Part shown: positions 31,846 through 39,227 of the stretch, piece after piece
How the letters are laid out: each line of letters starts with the position of its first letter
Position numbering within the stretch: position 1 is the first letter of the stretch
Assembly: GCA_963723745.1 (NCBI GenBank)
Contig: CAVRRZ010000005.1
Coordinates: 496,001-560,000, forward strand
Reading direction: 5' to 3'
DNA: 64,000 nucleotides
DNA from: CAVRRZ01 sp963723745
GTDB lineage: Bacteria > Actinomycetota > Actinomycetes > Mycobacteriales > Geodermatophilaceae
Notes under the pieces: generated by a model
What the model saw: the letters and a program-made list of their open reading frames with translations, nothing else
Told to the model about the DNA's origin: nothing
The model's database searches: none
Position numbers and translations under genes: made by a program

Positions 31846-33258
31846 TCAGGCGCGTACTGCGACCGGAGGCGCGGTGGGGTCGAAGGCCGGCGCGTGCCGG
31901 CGCCACGGGGCGCGGCGCTCGAGCTCGCCGGCTGTCCAGAGTAGTCGCTGCTCGGCGCCCGGGGGGCCGACGAACTGGACGGCGACAGGGGTGCCGTCCG
32001 GCCGCTGGGCAGCCGGAAGCACCAGCGCCGGCAGGCCCGCGAGGTTCCACGCCGCCGTCCAGGGAGCCCACCGCGCGTTGGCAGTGACGTTGGCCACGAA
32101 CGATCGCTCGTGCCAGGCGCGGGCGGCCAACGGTGGCCCCGTCGTGACCGGGGTCAGCAGCAGGTCGACGTCGCTGAAGAACTCGGCCATGCGGTCGCGG
32201 AACACCTCCGCCGTCCGGGGCCGCACCATGCGCGCGCGCAGGGCCACGCCGCCCAGCCGCGCGTGCGTCCGGCTGCGCCGCTGCAACCGTGCCGGGTCGA
32301 CACCGAGGTGCGCCGCGTCGTCGTGCGCACCGGCCATCCAGCGGGCCACCGTGCCCATGGCGGCACCGGTGCTGATCGGCGGATCGCGCCGGACGACGGT
32401 GTGCCCGGCGGCGACCAGCGCAGCGACGGTCTCGTCCACCGCGGCGCGCGTGGGCCCGTCGCCGCGCAGACCGGGGATCGGGGAGCGCGTGGACACGGCG
32501 ATGCGCAGACGACCGGGGGGCGCCTCCAGCGGTCCGGGCTCCTCCCCCGCCAGGACCGCGTGCGCGAGCGCGAGGTCGGCGACCGTCGTGGCCAGCGCAC
32601 CGTTCTCGGCCATGCCGTACCAACTGTTCGCGCCGATGTCGGCGGGGACGACGCCGCGACCGGGCTTGAGGGTGACCAGGCCACAGGCTGCGGCGGGCAG
32701 CCGCAACGAACCCATCCCGTCGTTGCCGTGCGCCAGGGGCACGAGGCCGGCGGCGACCGCGGCGGCGCTGCCCCCGCTGCTGCCGGCCGGCGAACGCTCG
32801 CGGTCCCAGGGGTTGCGGGTGAGGGCCTCCGGGCCGTCGGTCGCGGAGTAGAGGCAGAGCTCCGGCACGCGCGTGATGCCCACGACGACCGCCCCGGCGG
32901 CGCGCAGGCGCTCGACGACGGGGTGGTGCCTGCGTGCCGGCTCCACGCCGTTCGGGGCCATGCCGTCGGTGAGAACCTCACCCTTGACCGCCACGTTGTC
33001 CTTGACCGCCACGGGGACGCCGGCCAGCGGCAGCGCGAAGCGGGTGAGCGCGGTGTCGACCGCCTGCGCCTCGAGGAGCGCGGCCTCGGCGCGCACGGTG
33101 CGGAACGCCCCCAGGTCGCGGTCGACCTCGGCGATGCGGTCGAGGTGCGCCCGGACCACGTCGACGGCCGACACCTCACCCGCACGGACCAGCGCCGCGA
33201 TCTCGGCGGCCGTCCGGCCGACGACCTGAGGACCACCGACTGCTCCGCTAGCGTCCAT
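31846..33258 (-). CDS. Amidase signature family hydrolase
   Basis: Hydrolyses an amide of unknown substrate with the Ser-cisSer-Lys triad. Lys is in PVAVKDNVAV (about residue 86), the cis-Ser in SPAGSSGGSAAAVAAGL (160/161), and the nucleophile in MGSLRLPAAACG (184). The usual GTDTGGS before the nucleophile is here GNDGMGS, a variant that may affect specificity. 470 residues. The ATG at 33258 is chosen because the family domain begins about 12 residues later; an open frame upstream to 33357 is only the complement of the repeat in the divergent gene. The start sits 7 bases from a TACGGT -10, so the mRNA may be leaderless. It is near uvrA, but a 70-base gap separates them. Confidence 0.88.
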   Translation of the reverse strand: MDASGAVGGPQVVGRTAAEIAALVRAGEVSAVDVVRAHLDRIAEVDRDLGAFRTVRAEAALLEAQAVDTALTRFALPLAGVPVAVKDNVAVKGEVLTDGMAPNGVEPARRHHPVVERLRAAGAVVVGITRVPELCLYSATDGPEALTRNPWDRERSPAGSSGGSAAAVAAGLVPLAHGNDGMGSLRLPAAACGLVTLKPGRGVVPADIGANSWYGMAENGALATTVADLALAHAVLAGEEPGPLEAPPGRLRIAVSTRSPIPGLRGDGPTRAAVDETVAALVAAGHTVVRRDPPISTGAAMGTVARWMAGAHDDAAHLGVDPARLQRRSRTHARLGGVALRARMVRPRTAEVFRDRMAEFFSDVDLLLTPVTTGPPLAARAWHERSFVANVTANARWAPWTAAWNLAGLPALVLPAAQRPDGTPVAVQFVGPPGAEQRLLWTAGELERRAPWRRHAPAFDPTAPPVAVRA

Positions 33259-33288
33259 GACGCCGACCGTAACGACGGACGCCGACAG
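33259..33288 (-). promoter_or_regulatory. RecA-NDp-like promoter motif before the amidase gene
   Basis: Minus strand: CTGTCGGCG (33288-33280), eight bases, TACGGT (33271-33266), seven bases, ATG. The TGTCR core, N8 spacer and TAnnnT all match the RecA-NDp consensus. It overlaps the 5' region of the divergent hydrolase. The functional link of an amidase to DNA damage is unclear, so chance remains possible. Confidence 0.4.
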
Positions 33289-33307
33289 TTTCAGGTGGAG
33301 GTGGGAC

Positions 33308-34018
33308 ATGAGCAGTTCCGCGGGCAGCGACACGGGCAGCGACACGGGCAGCGACACGGGCAGCTACACAGGCAAGGTCACGGTCGGGGGGCCGGCCGCC
33401 GTCCGGGAACTCCCGGGTCTGACCATCTCCAAGATGGCGGTCAGCGACATGGCCAACAACGTCTACCTGCTGCGCTGCGGCGCGACCGGCGAGGCGCTGC
33501 TGATCGACGCGGCGGCCGAGCCGGACGCCGTCCTGGCGCTCGTGGGCGACGCTCCCCTCCGCACCGTCGTCACCACGCACGGGCACTGGGACCACCACCG
33601 GGCGCTTCCCGAGGTGGTCGCGGCGACCGGCGCCACGACCGTCGCGCACCCGGACGACGCCGGCGACCTCCCGGTGCCCGTGCAGCGACCGGTCGGGCAC
33701 GGCGACACGGTCTCCGTCGGCGAGCAGTCCCTGGAGGTGGTCCACCTGCGCGGGCACACGCCGGGCTCGATCGCCCTGGTCTGGCGCGGACCCGAGGACG
33801 CCGGCGTGCACGTCTTCACCGGCGACAGCCTCTTCCCCGGCGGGGTCGGCAACACCAAGGGCGACACCGCCCGCTTCGCGAGCCTGATCGACGACGTGGA
33901 GCACCGGCTGTTCGACGTCCTCCCGGACGAGACCTGGGTCTACCCCGGCCACGGCGACGACACCACGATCGGCGCCGAGCGTCCGCACCTCGGCGAGTGG
34001 CGCGCCCGCGGCTGGTGA
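33308..34018 (+). CDS. Metallo-beta-lactamase fold hydrolase, glyoxalase II-like
   Basis: 236-residue cytosolic MBL-fold metal hydrolase. Metal-binding motif THGHWDHH (HxHxDH), then RGHTPGSIAL, FTGDSLFPGG with the bridging Asp, and the last His in VYPGHGDDT. The layout is that of glyoxalase II or rhodanese-linked hydrolases that act on thioesters or persulfides; the substrate is not known. The ATG at 33308 is preferred over one at 33257 because GGAGG lies just before it. Residues 5-20 are a Gly-Ser-Asp-Thr repeat coded by a 12-bp tandem repeat. Divergent from the amidase, with starts only 50 bases apart. Confidence 0.88.
   Translation: MSSSAGSDTGSDTGSDTGSYTGKVTVGGPAAVRELPGLTISKMAVSDMANNVYLLRCGATGEALLIDAAAEPDAVLALVGDAPLRTVVTTHGHWDHHRALPEVVAATGATTVAHPDDAGDLPVPVQRPVGHGDTVSVGEQSLEVVHLRGHTPGSIALVWRGPEDAGVHVFTGDSLFPGGVGNTKGDTARFASLIDDVEHRLFDVLPDETWVYPGHGDDTTIGAERPHLGEWRARGW
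33322..33369. repeat. 12-bp tandem repeat at the start of the MBL gene
   Basis: Three identical copies of GGGCAGCGACAC (33322-33357) and one variant copy GGGCAGCTACAC (33358-33369). They code for a Ser-Asp-Thr-Gly repeat ahead of the folded domain. The unit is a multiple of three, so copy number can vary in frame. Confidence 0.85.
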
Positions 34019-34023
34019 GCAGA

Positions 34024-34058
34024 CAGGCGGCGTCGGTCGGATCGACCGGCGCCGCCTG
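34024..34058. terminator. Bidirectional terminator between convergent genes
   Basis: 16-bp stem: CAGGCGGCGTCGGTCG (34024-34039), 3-base loop, CGACCGGCGCCGCCTG (34043-34058), with a single T-G wobble. It lies exactly in the 60-base gap between the stops of the MBL hydrolase and the GerMN gene and can serve both. Confidence 0.75.
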
Positions 34059-34078
34059 CGAACCGATGGCCTACGGCT

Positions 34079-34969
34079 TCACGGCTCGAGGCACTCCGGG
34101 ATCGAGTCGACCTGCCCGGTCGGCCGCTCGGTGGTGCCCGCCGGGTCGTAGATCTTGACCCAGCTGACGTTCGACAGCTGGCGCAGCGTCGGCATGATCT
34201 CCCCGGCGATGCTGACCGTCGACCCGCCGCTGCTGCAGCCACCCAGCAGCCGCACCCGTGCCACCTCGCCCGAGCTGATCGACAGACCGGTGTAGTCCGT
34301 CGCCCCGGAACTCAGGAAGCGCAGGCCCTGGGACACCTCGAACGGCGTGGGGCCGGCGAAGAGCCGGTCCATCAGACCGTGCGCGGGCGAGCTTGCCATG
34401 ACCGGTCGCATCACCGGCACGAAGGACGGCCCGCTGCCCGAGACGAACGCCGGCTGGTCGAGGAACCACACCCGGCGCTGCACGGTCGGGAAGGCCGCAT
34501 CGATGTCGATCACCACGCGGGGCGGGTTGGACAGCGTGGACACGCGGAACGGCTCCCGCTTGGCCAGGCCGATGCCGTAGCCGACGACGGCCTCGAAGTC
34601 GCCGGACCTGACCGCGGTCAGGATGTTGGGCAGCGGATACACGTGCTTGGAAGGAGTCAGCACGGTGCCGTCGTTCTTGTGCGCGCGGGCCGGTTCGAAC
34701 CGAACGCTGAGCAGCGCACGCCCGGCGACCGGGATCACCCGGCCGCTCCCGTCCTCCACGATCTCGCTGACGTAGGACACCTGGCGGCCGGCCGGTAGCC
34801 CTCCGTAGAACTCGAAGACGATCCGGTCGAAACCGGGGTGGTGGGCCGCGCGGACCGACGTCAGAAGCGGAACCGTGGGCGCGGGCGCCTCGGCCTGCGC
34901 GACCGCCGGCACGGACATGGCCAGCAGGGCCATGACGACCAGCACGATGAACCTGCGAAGACGACTCAC
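34079..34969 (-). CDS. Secreted protein with AMIN-like and GerMN domains
   Basis: 296-residue exported protein. Signal peptide: RLRRF, then VLVVMALLAMSVPAVAQA, likely cleaved near residue 28. The first domain (GFDRIVFEFYGGLPAGRQVS, VRFEPARAHKNDG, VSTLSNPPRVVIDI) resembles the AMIN-like domain of actinobacterial secreted proteins. The second (FEVSQGLRFLSSGATDYTGL, ARVRLLGGCSSGGSTVSIAG, VKIYDPAGTTERPTGQVDS) is a GerMN/sporulation-type domain. Such pairs are found in cell-envelope proteins of unknown function. The GTG at 34969 fits the signal peptide. No lipobox is seen. Stands alone, convergent with the MBL gene. Confidence 0.8.
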   Translation of the reverse strand: MSRLRRFIVLVVMALLAMSVPAVAQAEAPAPTVPLLTSVRAAHHPGFDRIVFEFYGGLPAGRQVSYVSEIVEDGSGRVIPVAGRALLSVRFEPARAHKNDGTVLTPSKHVYPLPNILTAVRSGDFEAVVGYGIGLAKREPFRVSTLSNPPRVVIDIDAAFPTVQRRVWFLDQPAFVSGSGPSFVPVMRPVMASSPAHGLMDRLFAGPTPFEVSQGLRFLSSGATDYTGLSISSGEVARVRLLGGCSSGGSTVSIAGEIMPTLRQLSNVSWVKIYDPAGTTERPTGQVDSIPECLEP

Positions 34970-35114
34970 GCTGCACCCCCTGGGACGACGGACTCCGTGT
35001 GGCGGAGGCTCCTCGCTCCGGGACCGCACCGGCCAGCAACGAACGTCCCGCGGGCTGAGCAGAAGGTCCCGCCGACCAGGGCGGACGCCGCGGGCGTGGC
35101 TCGGCCGCGACCAC

Positions 35115-35238
35115 CATCGCCGGGATCTCCGATCCGCTCGTCGTCGATCAGCGTGTGACCCGAGCCCTCGAGGACGAAGATCACGGCCTCGTTGTGTTTG
35201 TGGGTCACCGAGCCACCGATACTTCCGCCAAGGTTCAC
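35115..35238 (-). pseudogene. Relic of a cupin-domain protein
   Basis: A short minus-strand stretch reads GGSVTHKHNEAVIFVLEGSG, then HTLIDDERI. This is the first conserved motif of a cupin (HxH, E, then the YVLEG-like turn) as in aromatic dioxygenase-type cupins. The next conserved parts (W/D-x-GD and the second cupin motif) do not follow; the frame becomes unstructured after about 35130 and no start or partner domain is found upstream. I read it as a gene remnant, not a functional protein. Confidence 0.45.
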
Positions 35239-35253
35239 CAGTCGGGCGGCGAC

Positions 35254-35279
35254 GGGGCCGGCCCTCCCGGACCGGCCCC
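35254..35279 (-). terminator. Terminator-like hairpin downstream of the M28 peptidase
   Basis: GGGGCCGG at 35254-35261 and CCGGCCCC at 35272-35279 form an 8-bp all-GC stem with a 10-base loop, about 50 bases after the peptidase stop. No T-run. It is plausible as a terminator for the gene to its right. Confidence 0.5.
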
Positions 35280-35327
35280 GCCGTCATCGTCGCCCGGTCA
35301 CCGGACCTCGCCGTCCGGGACCGGTTC

Positions 35328-36995
35328 TCACGCGGTGTGCGAGTGGCTGTGCCCGCCTCCGCCGTCCTCCGCGAACGTGCCCTCCGGTCCGGCCGGCCTG
35401 GGCAGGTGGAAGTTGCCCGGCACCTTCTTGCCCGGCACCCCGTTCACCGAGTGGGTGGAGTACGCGAACGTCAGCATCGCGAAGGCGATCAGGTCGCTGT
35501 TGACCTCCAGCGCGTGATCGTCGATGTTGCCGATCGTGTCGCAGGCCAGGTGGTAGCACGGGTCGAACTGGTCACCCGCCGTGCCGCCCCAGATCTCCTC
35601 CTGCTGCTGGGTCTTGATCTCCTCGGCCCCCGTGAACAGACCGCTGGCCGGAATGCCGTTGAGGATGAACGCCTCGTAGTCGCTCCGGCCCGAGAACTCG
35701 GTGTCGTCGTAGGGCTCACCGATCTTGGTGTAGTACCGCTCGTAGACGTCCTCGATGGCCTCGGAGCCGGGCGGGACCGGCACCGGCGCCTCGAACGTGG
35801 ACTCGTCGGCGTCGTAGACCATGAAGATGTAGTTCGGCGATCCGACCATGTCGTAGTTCATGTACAGCGCGATCTTGTCCAGTTCCCGCTGCGAGAGGCC
35901 GGCGACGTAGTCGGCGGAACCGACCAGACCGAGCTCCTCCGCCGCCCACCAGCCGAACCGCAGCGAGTTCTGCGGCTTGGACGTGGCCATCATGAGCGCC
36001 GTCTCGAGCAGCGCCGCCGAGCCGGACCCGTTGTCGTGGATGCCGGGGCCGTCGATCACGCTGTCGAGGTGGGCGCCGGCCATGACGACGTTGCTCTTGT
36101 TCTTGCCGGGCAGGTCCGCGATGACGTTGTAGTCGGTGCGGATCTCCGGCTCGAGCACCTCGACGAACGCGGTCGACCCGCTGCGGGCCAGCGACACGCC
36201 GTCGGCGAAGCTCGCCCCCACGACGGGGATGCCGTGGGTGATCGGTCCGGGCGCGCCCGGGATCGGCTCGTCCACGCTCGTCGCGTCGGCGACGATCAGG
36301 CCTTCACGCTCGGGCGTGTTGCCCTGGTTCATGATGATGACGGCCTCGGCCCCGGCCTGCTCGGCGTAGAACGCCTTCGTGCCGAAGAAGCAGGTACCGC
36401 GCTGGATCAGCGCGATGTCGTCGTCCCCGGTCCAGTCCACGCCGGCGATGTCGAAGTCGTCCGCCTCGCAGCCGCTGGTGCTCGCCCGGTCCCCGGTGAG
36501 GTTGAGGTCGACCGGGACGACGTTGCCGGTCACGGCCCCCCAGCCACTGCCGGTGAAGACGCCGGTCTCGTGGTCCGCCTCGGGAGCGGGAGTGAGCTGG
36601 GTGAGCGTCGCCGGGAAGTTGAACTCGAACTCGACCGGGTCCAGTGTCACCGTGTAGCCGGCCTTGCGGAGCAGGCCGGCGACGTACTTGACGCTGGCCG
36701 CGTAGCCCTTCGTGCCGGCCGCGCGGGTTCCCGGGTAGACCGGGTCGCGGCTGTTGTCGGCGATGCGCTGGAACTTCTCCATGTGCTCGAGGACGCCGTC
36801 GAGCGTCACGCACTGCAGCAGCTTCGCGTACGTGTTGTTGCTCTGTCTCTCGCAGGCGTTGCCGCCGCCACCCCCGTATCCCGGCTTGGCGGTAGCCCCG
36901 GTCGGCAGCGCGACGGCCAGCAGCAGGCTGCTGGCCCCGATGGCGATGGCTCTGGACGACGTCCGTCTGGCGGATCCGATCCGTCGAACGCTCAC
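35328..36995 (-). CDS. Secreted M28-family aminopeptidase with PA domain
   Basis: Zinc-dependent exopeptidase, 555 residues. Signal peptide: basic start VSVRRIGSARR and hydrophobic AIAIGASSLLLAVALPTGAT, cleaved near AKPGYG. A protease-associated (PA) insert covers about residues 170-300 (IALIQRGTCFFGTKAFYAEQ and GIPVVGASFADG). The peptidase domain has the metal ligands AGAHLDSV and GPGIHDNGSG, the catalytic Glu in WWAAEELGLVGS, NYDMVGSPN and the final His in DPCYHLACDTI, as in Streptomyces griseus aminopeptidase. It ends with a His/Ser/Gly tail (GGGGHSHSHTA). The GTG at 36995 is chosen to begin the signal peptide. Monocistronic. Confidence 0.93.
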   Translation of the reverse strand: MSVRRIGSARRTSSRAIAIGASSLLLAVALPTGATAKPGYGGGGGNACERQSNNTYAKLLQCVTLDGVLEHMEKFQRIADNSRDPVYPGTRAAGTKGYAASVKYVAGLLRKAGYTVTLDPVEFEFNFPATLTQLTPAPEADHETGVFTGSGWGAVTGNVVPVDLNLTGDRASTSGCEADDFDIAGVDWTGDDDIALIQRGTCFFGTKAFYAEQAGAEAVIIMNQGNTPEREGLIVADATSVDEPIPGAPGPITHGIPVVGASFADGVSLARSGSTAFVEVLEPEIRTDYNVIADLPGKNKSNVVMAGAHLDSVIDGPGIHDNGSGSAALLETALMMATSKPQNSLRFGWWAAEELGLVGSADYVAGLSQRELDKIALYMNYDMVGSPNYIFMVYDADESTFEAPVPVPPGSEAIEDVYERYYTKIGEPYDDTEFSGRSDYEAFILNGIPASGLFTGAEEIKTQQQEEIWGGTAGDQFDPCYHLACDTIGNIDDHALEVNSDLIAFAMLTFAYSTHSVNGVPGKKVPGNFHLPRPAGPEGTFAEDGGGGHSHSHTA

Positions 36996-37391
36996 ACTCG
37001 ACCCCCTCGTTCCTCCTCCGGCGGACGACGGGGCGGCCGCCGGGGCCGGACCTCGTCGTCCAGCCGGGCGGAAGGATGACCCCGGGTGGATCGCATTGCA
37101 TAGCGGAACCGTCCCGCCACGGCCCGTACCGCACCCAGCCGGAACGGGCGGTCCGGTTCCGCGGGCGGACGGAATCGTCCCGCTACCCGGGCACTTCCCG
37201 CCCGACCATCCGTGACTCGCCGAGGCGGTACCGAGCACGTTCCGTGCATGCGCAATGACGTAGCGGCGTCTCGACCACGAGGCGTTGCGAGCAGGCTCCG
37301 CAGCGCTCGGCGAAGTTCACGGACGAACGACGATCGAGACACTCCTGTCGGCTTCTGCCACCCTCGGGGGCCTCGACGGGCACACTCTGTT
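36996..37391. other. 396-base non-coding gap
   Basis: Between the M28 peptidase start and the SDR stop. It should contain the peptidase promoter. Short open frames here show no codon bias or family similarity. I see no RNA gene, clear terminator or repeat. Confidence 0.5.
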
Positions 37392-38138
37392 CTAGAGCTG
37401 GATGCCGCGGGTCAGCGCACCGTCCACGACGAGGTTGGTCCCGCTGGTGAAGCTGGAGACCGGACTGGCGAGGAACACGACGGCTCGCGCCATCTCCTGC
37501 GGGGTGCCCATCCGGCCGGTCGGGTTGAGCCCGAGCGCGGTCGAGTACAGCCCGGGGTCGCCGGTCTCGATCTGCTGCCAGACGCCGCCGGTGAAGTACG
37601 TGTTGCCCGGGGAGACCACGTTGGCGCGCACACCCCGACCGGCCAGCTGCAGCGCCAGCCCGGAGATGTAGCCGACGATGGCGGTCTTCATCGTGCCGTA
37701 GGGACCAGAAGCGAAGTCGGCCTCGCGACCGGAGACGCTGGAGATCGCGGTGATCGAGCCCTTGCCGCTCGCCTCCAGGTGCGGGAGCGCCGCCCGCGCG
37801 AGGCGCACCGTGCCCATGAGGTCGACCTCGAACGACAGCTGCCAGTTCTCCTCGGTGTCCGGGATGGCCAGTGCGCTGACGTTGGCGACGACGGCGTCCA
37901 GCCCCCCGAGCCGGCCGGCGGCCTCCTCGACCCACGCGACGAGTCCCGGGCCGTCGCCGACGTCCACCACCGAGCCGCGCGCCCCGGTCGCCTGCTGCGT
38001 CGCCTCGACCTCGGCGGCATCCCGGGCGCAGAACTCCACCTGCGCCCCCTCGGCGACGAACTCCTCGACGATGCCGCGGCCGATACCGCGAGTACCGCCG
38101 GTGACGAGGACGCGGGCACCGGTGAGCTGTAGATCCAT
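37392..38138 (-). CDS. Short-chain dehydrogenase/reductase
   Basis: Classical SDR, 248 residues. NAD(P) motif ARVLVTGGTRGIGRGIVEE (TGxxxGIG), ANVSAL in place of the NNAG motif, and the catalytic Ser-Tyr-Lys in ITAISSVSGREADF and SGPYGTMKTAI. The C-terminus reads SFTSGTNLVVDGALTRGIQL, typical of the 3-oxoacyl reductase-like subgroup. An acidic residue is not evident after the second strand (EFCARD), so NADP use is likely. It lies 43 bases after the acetamidase and shares its strand, suggesting one transcript. Substrate unknown. Confidence 0.9.
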   Translation of the reverse strand: MDLQLTGARVLVTGGTRGIGRGIVEEFVAEGAQVEFCARDAAEVEATQQATGARGSVVDVGDGPGLVAWVEEAAGRLGGLDAVVANVSALAIPDTEENWQLSFEVDLMGTVRLARAALPHLEASGKGSITAISSVSGREADFASGPYGTMKTAIVGYISGLALQLAGRGVRANVVSPGNTYFTGGVWQQIETGDPGLYSTALGLNPTGRMGTPQEMARAVVFLASPVSSFTSGTNLVVDGALTRGIQL

Positions 38139-38181
38139 GGGGGCCTCCTGGGCTGGGGACGACGGGGCTCGGGGGGGCTGG

Positions 38182-39183
38182 TCAGCGGAGGGTGGCCGCG
38201 CGACGGCGCAGGTCGTCGTGCAGCCCGCCGTACGCCGATGCCGTGGGGAGCAGCGACTTGCGCGCCTTCACGACGGTGCTGTAGTTGGCGTCCACGACGT
38301 TGGCGATCGGCACCTCGGTGATCTGGGACAGCAGCTGGTAGGCGTCCATCGGGTGCAGCCCGTAGAGCTCGCCGAACCAGCGGACGAGCTCGACCTGCCC
38401 GATGCGCCAGGCGTCCTCGAGCGGTCGGCTCGAGCCCACCGTCATCCAGTGCGCGTCGTCCTCGAGCCGGGGCCAGGCCGGGGCGCCGCCCTTGATCAGC
38501 TCGACGATCAGCACCGTGGTCATCGCACCCTCGACCGCCGTGCCGCAGGCCTCGCCCTCGCCCTGCCGGTAGTGGCCGTCGCCCACCGAGAACAGCGCAC
38601 CCTCGACGTTGACCCCGAGAAAGCACGTCGTCCCCGGCCGCATCTGCGGAGTGTCCATGTTGCCGCCGAACCGCTCCGGCACGAGCGAGCTGCGCACCTC
38701 GCCACCCGGCGGCGCCACGCCGACCGTGCCCAGCATCGGCTGCACCGGCAGGTCCACCCGCAGATCGGTGTGCTGGGCGGCGAAGGTGACGGTGTTCCGT
38801 GCGCGGTCGAGCTCGTAGATCCAGGTGGTGTCGGGCAGCGGATCCTGCAGGGTGGCCACCCGGTCGGTGCTGGTCAGCCCGCCGAAGAACGGGATGGCGG
38901 CCGAGGCGCCCCAGTCGCGGGCCGGTTCCATCGAGACGAAGTGCAGGGCCAGGGTGTCGCCCGGTTCGGCGCCCTCGACGTAGAACGGACCGGTCTGCGG
39001 GTTGACGAACCGCAGGTCGACCTTCTCGCTCGACAGGTCGGTGACCTTCTGCAGCGCGCCGCAGAACGCGTCGTCCGACCAGACGCGCAGCGCCGTCCCG
39101 GGCGTCACGCGGCGCAGCGGCGCCACGCCGCCGAACGTGAAGGCGTACTGCTCGAAGGTTGGCACGACCTCGACGACGTCCAT
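38182..39183 (-). CDS. Acetamidase/formamidase family protein
   Basis: FmdA/AmdA family hydrolase releasing ammonia from short amides. 333 residues with the family blocks VEGAEPGDTLALHFVSMEPA, GTVGVAPPGGEVRSSLVPER, FGGNMDTPQMRPGTTCFLGV and FSVGDGHYRQGEGEACGTAV. The acidic GDGH and the histidine region are the putative metal site. The ATG at 39183 is only 5 bases from a good -10, so the mRNA may be leaderless. It is probably co-transcribed with the SDR downstream. Confidence 0.92.
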   Translation of the reverse strand: MDVVEVVPTFEQYAFTFGGVAPLRRVTPGTALRVWSDDAFCGALQKVTDLSSEKVDLRFVNPQTGPFYVEGAEPGDTLALHFVSMEPARDWGASAAIPFFGGLTSTDRVATLQDPLPDTTWIYELDRARNTVTFAAQHTDLRVDLPVQPMLGTVGVAPPGGEVRSSLVPERFGGNMDTPQMRPGTTCFLGVNVEGALFSVGDGHYRQGEGEACGTAVEGAMTTVLIVELIKGGAPAWPRLEDDAHWMTVGSSRPLEDAWRIGQVELVRWFGELYGLHPMDAYQLLSQITEVPIANVVDANYSTVVKARKSLLPTASAYGGLHDDLRRRAATLR

Positions 39184-39188
39184 ACCGC

Positions 39189-39218
39189 ACCCTAGGAAAC
39201 CCCAGGTCGCGCTGCCAA
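39189..39218 (-). promoter_or_regulatory. Promoter of acetamidase-SDR, probably leaderless
   Basis: Minus strand: TTGGCA (39218-39213), 18-base spacer, TAGGGT (39194-39189), then five bases to the ATG of the acetamidase gene. Both hexamers are close to the sigma-70-like consensus of actinobacteria. Confidence 0.5.
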
Positions 39219-39227
39219 CGGGCCGTT

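Noticed and set aside
33258..33357. Longer amidase start with a Ser-Leu-Pro-Val repeat
   Set aside because: The extension is the complement of the 12-bp repeat in the divergent gene and lacks a ribosome-binding site; the family begins at 33258.
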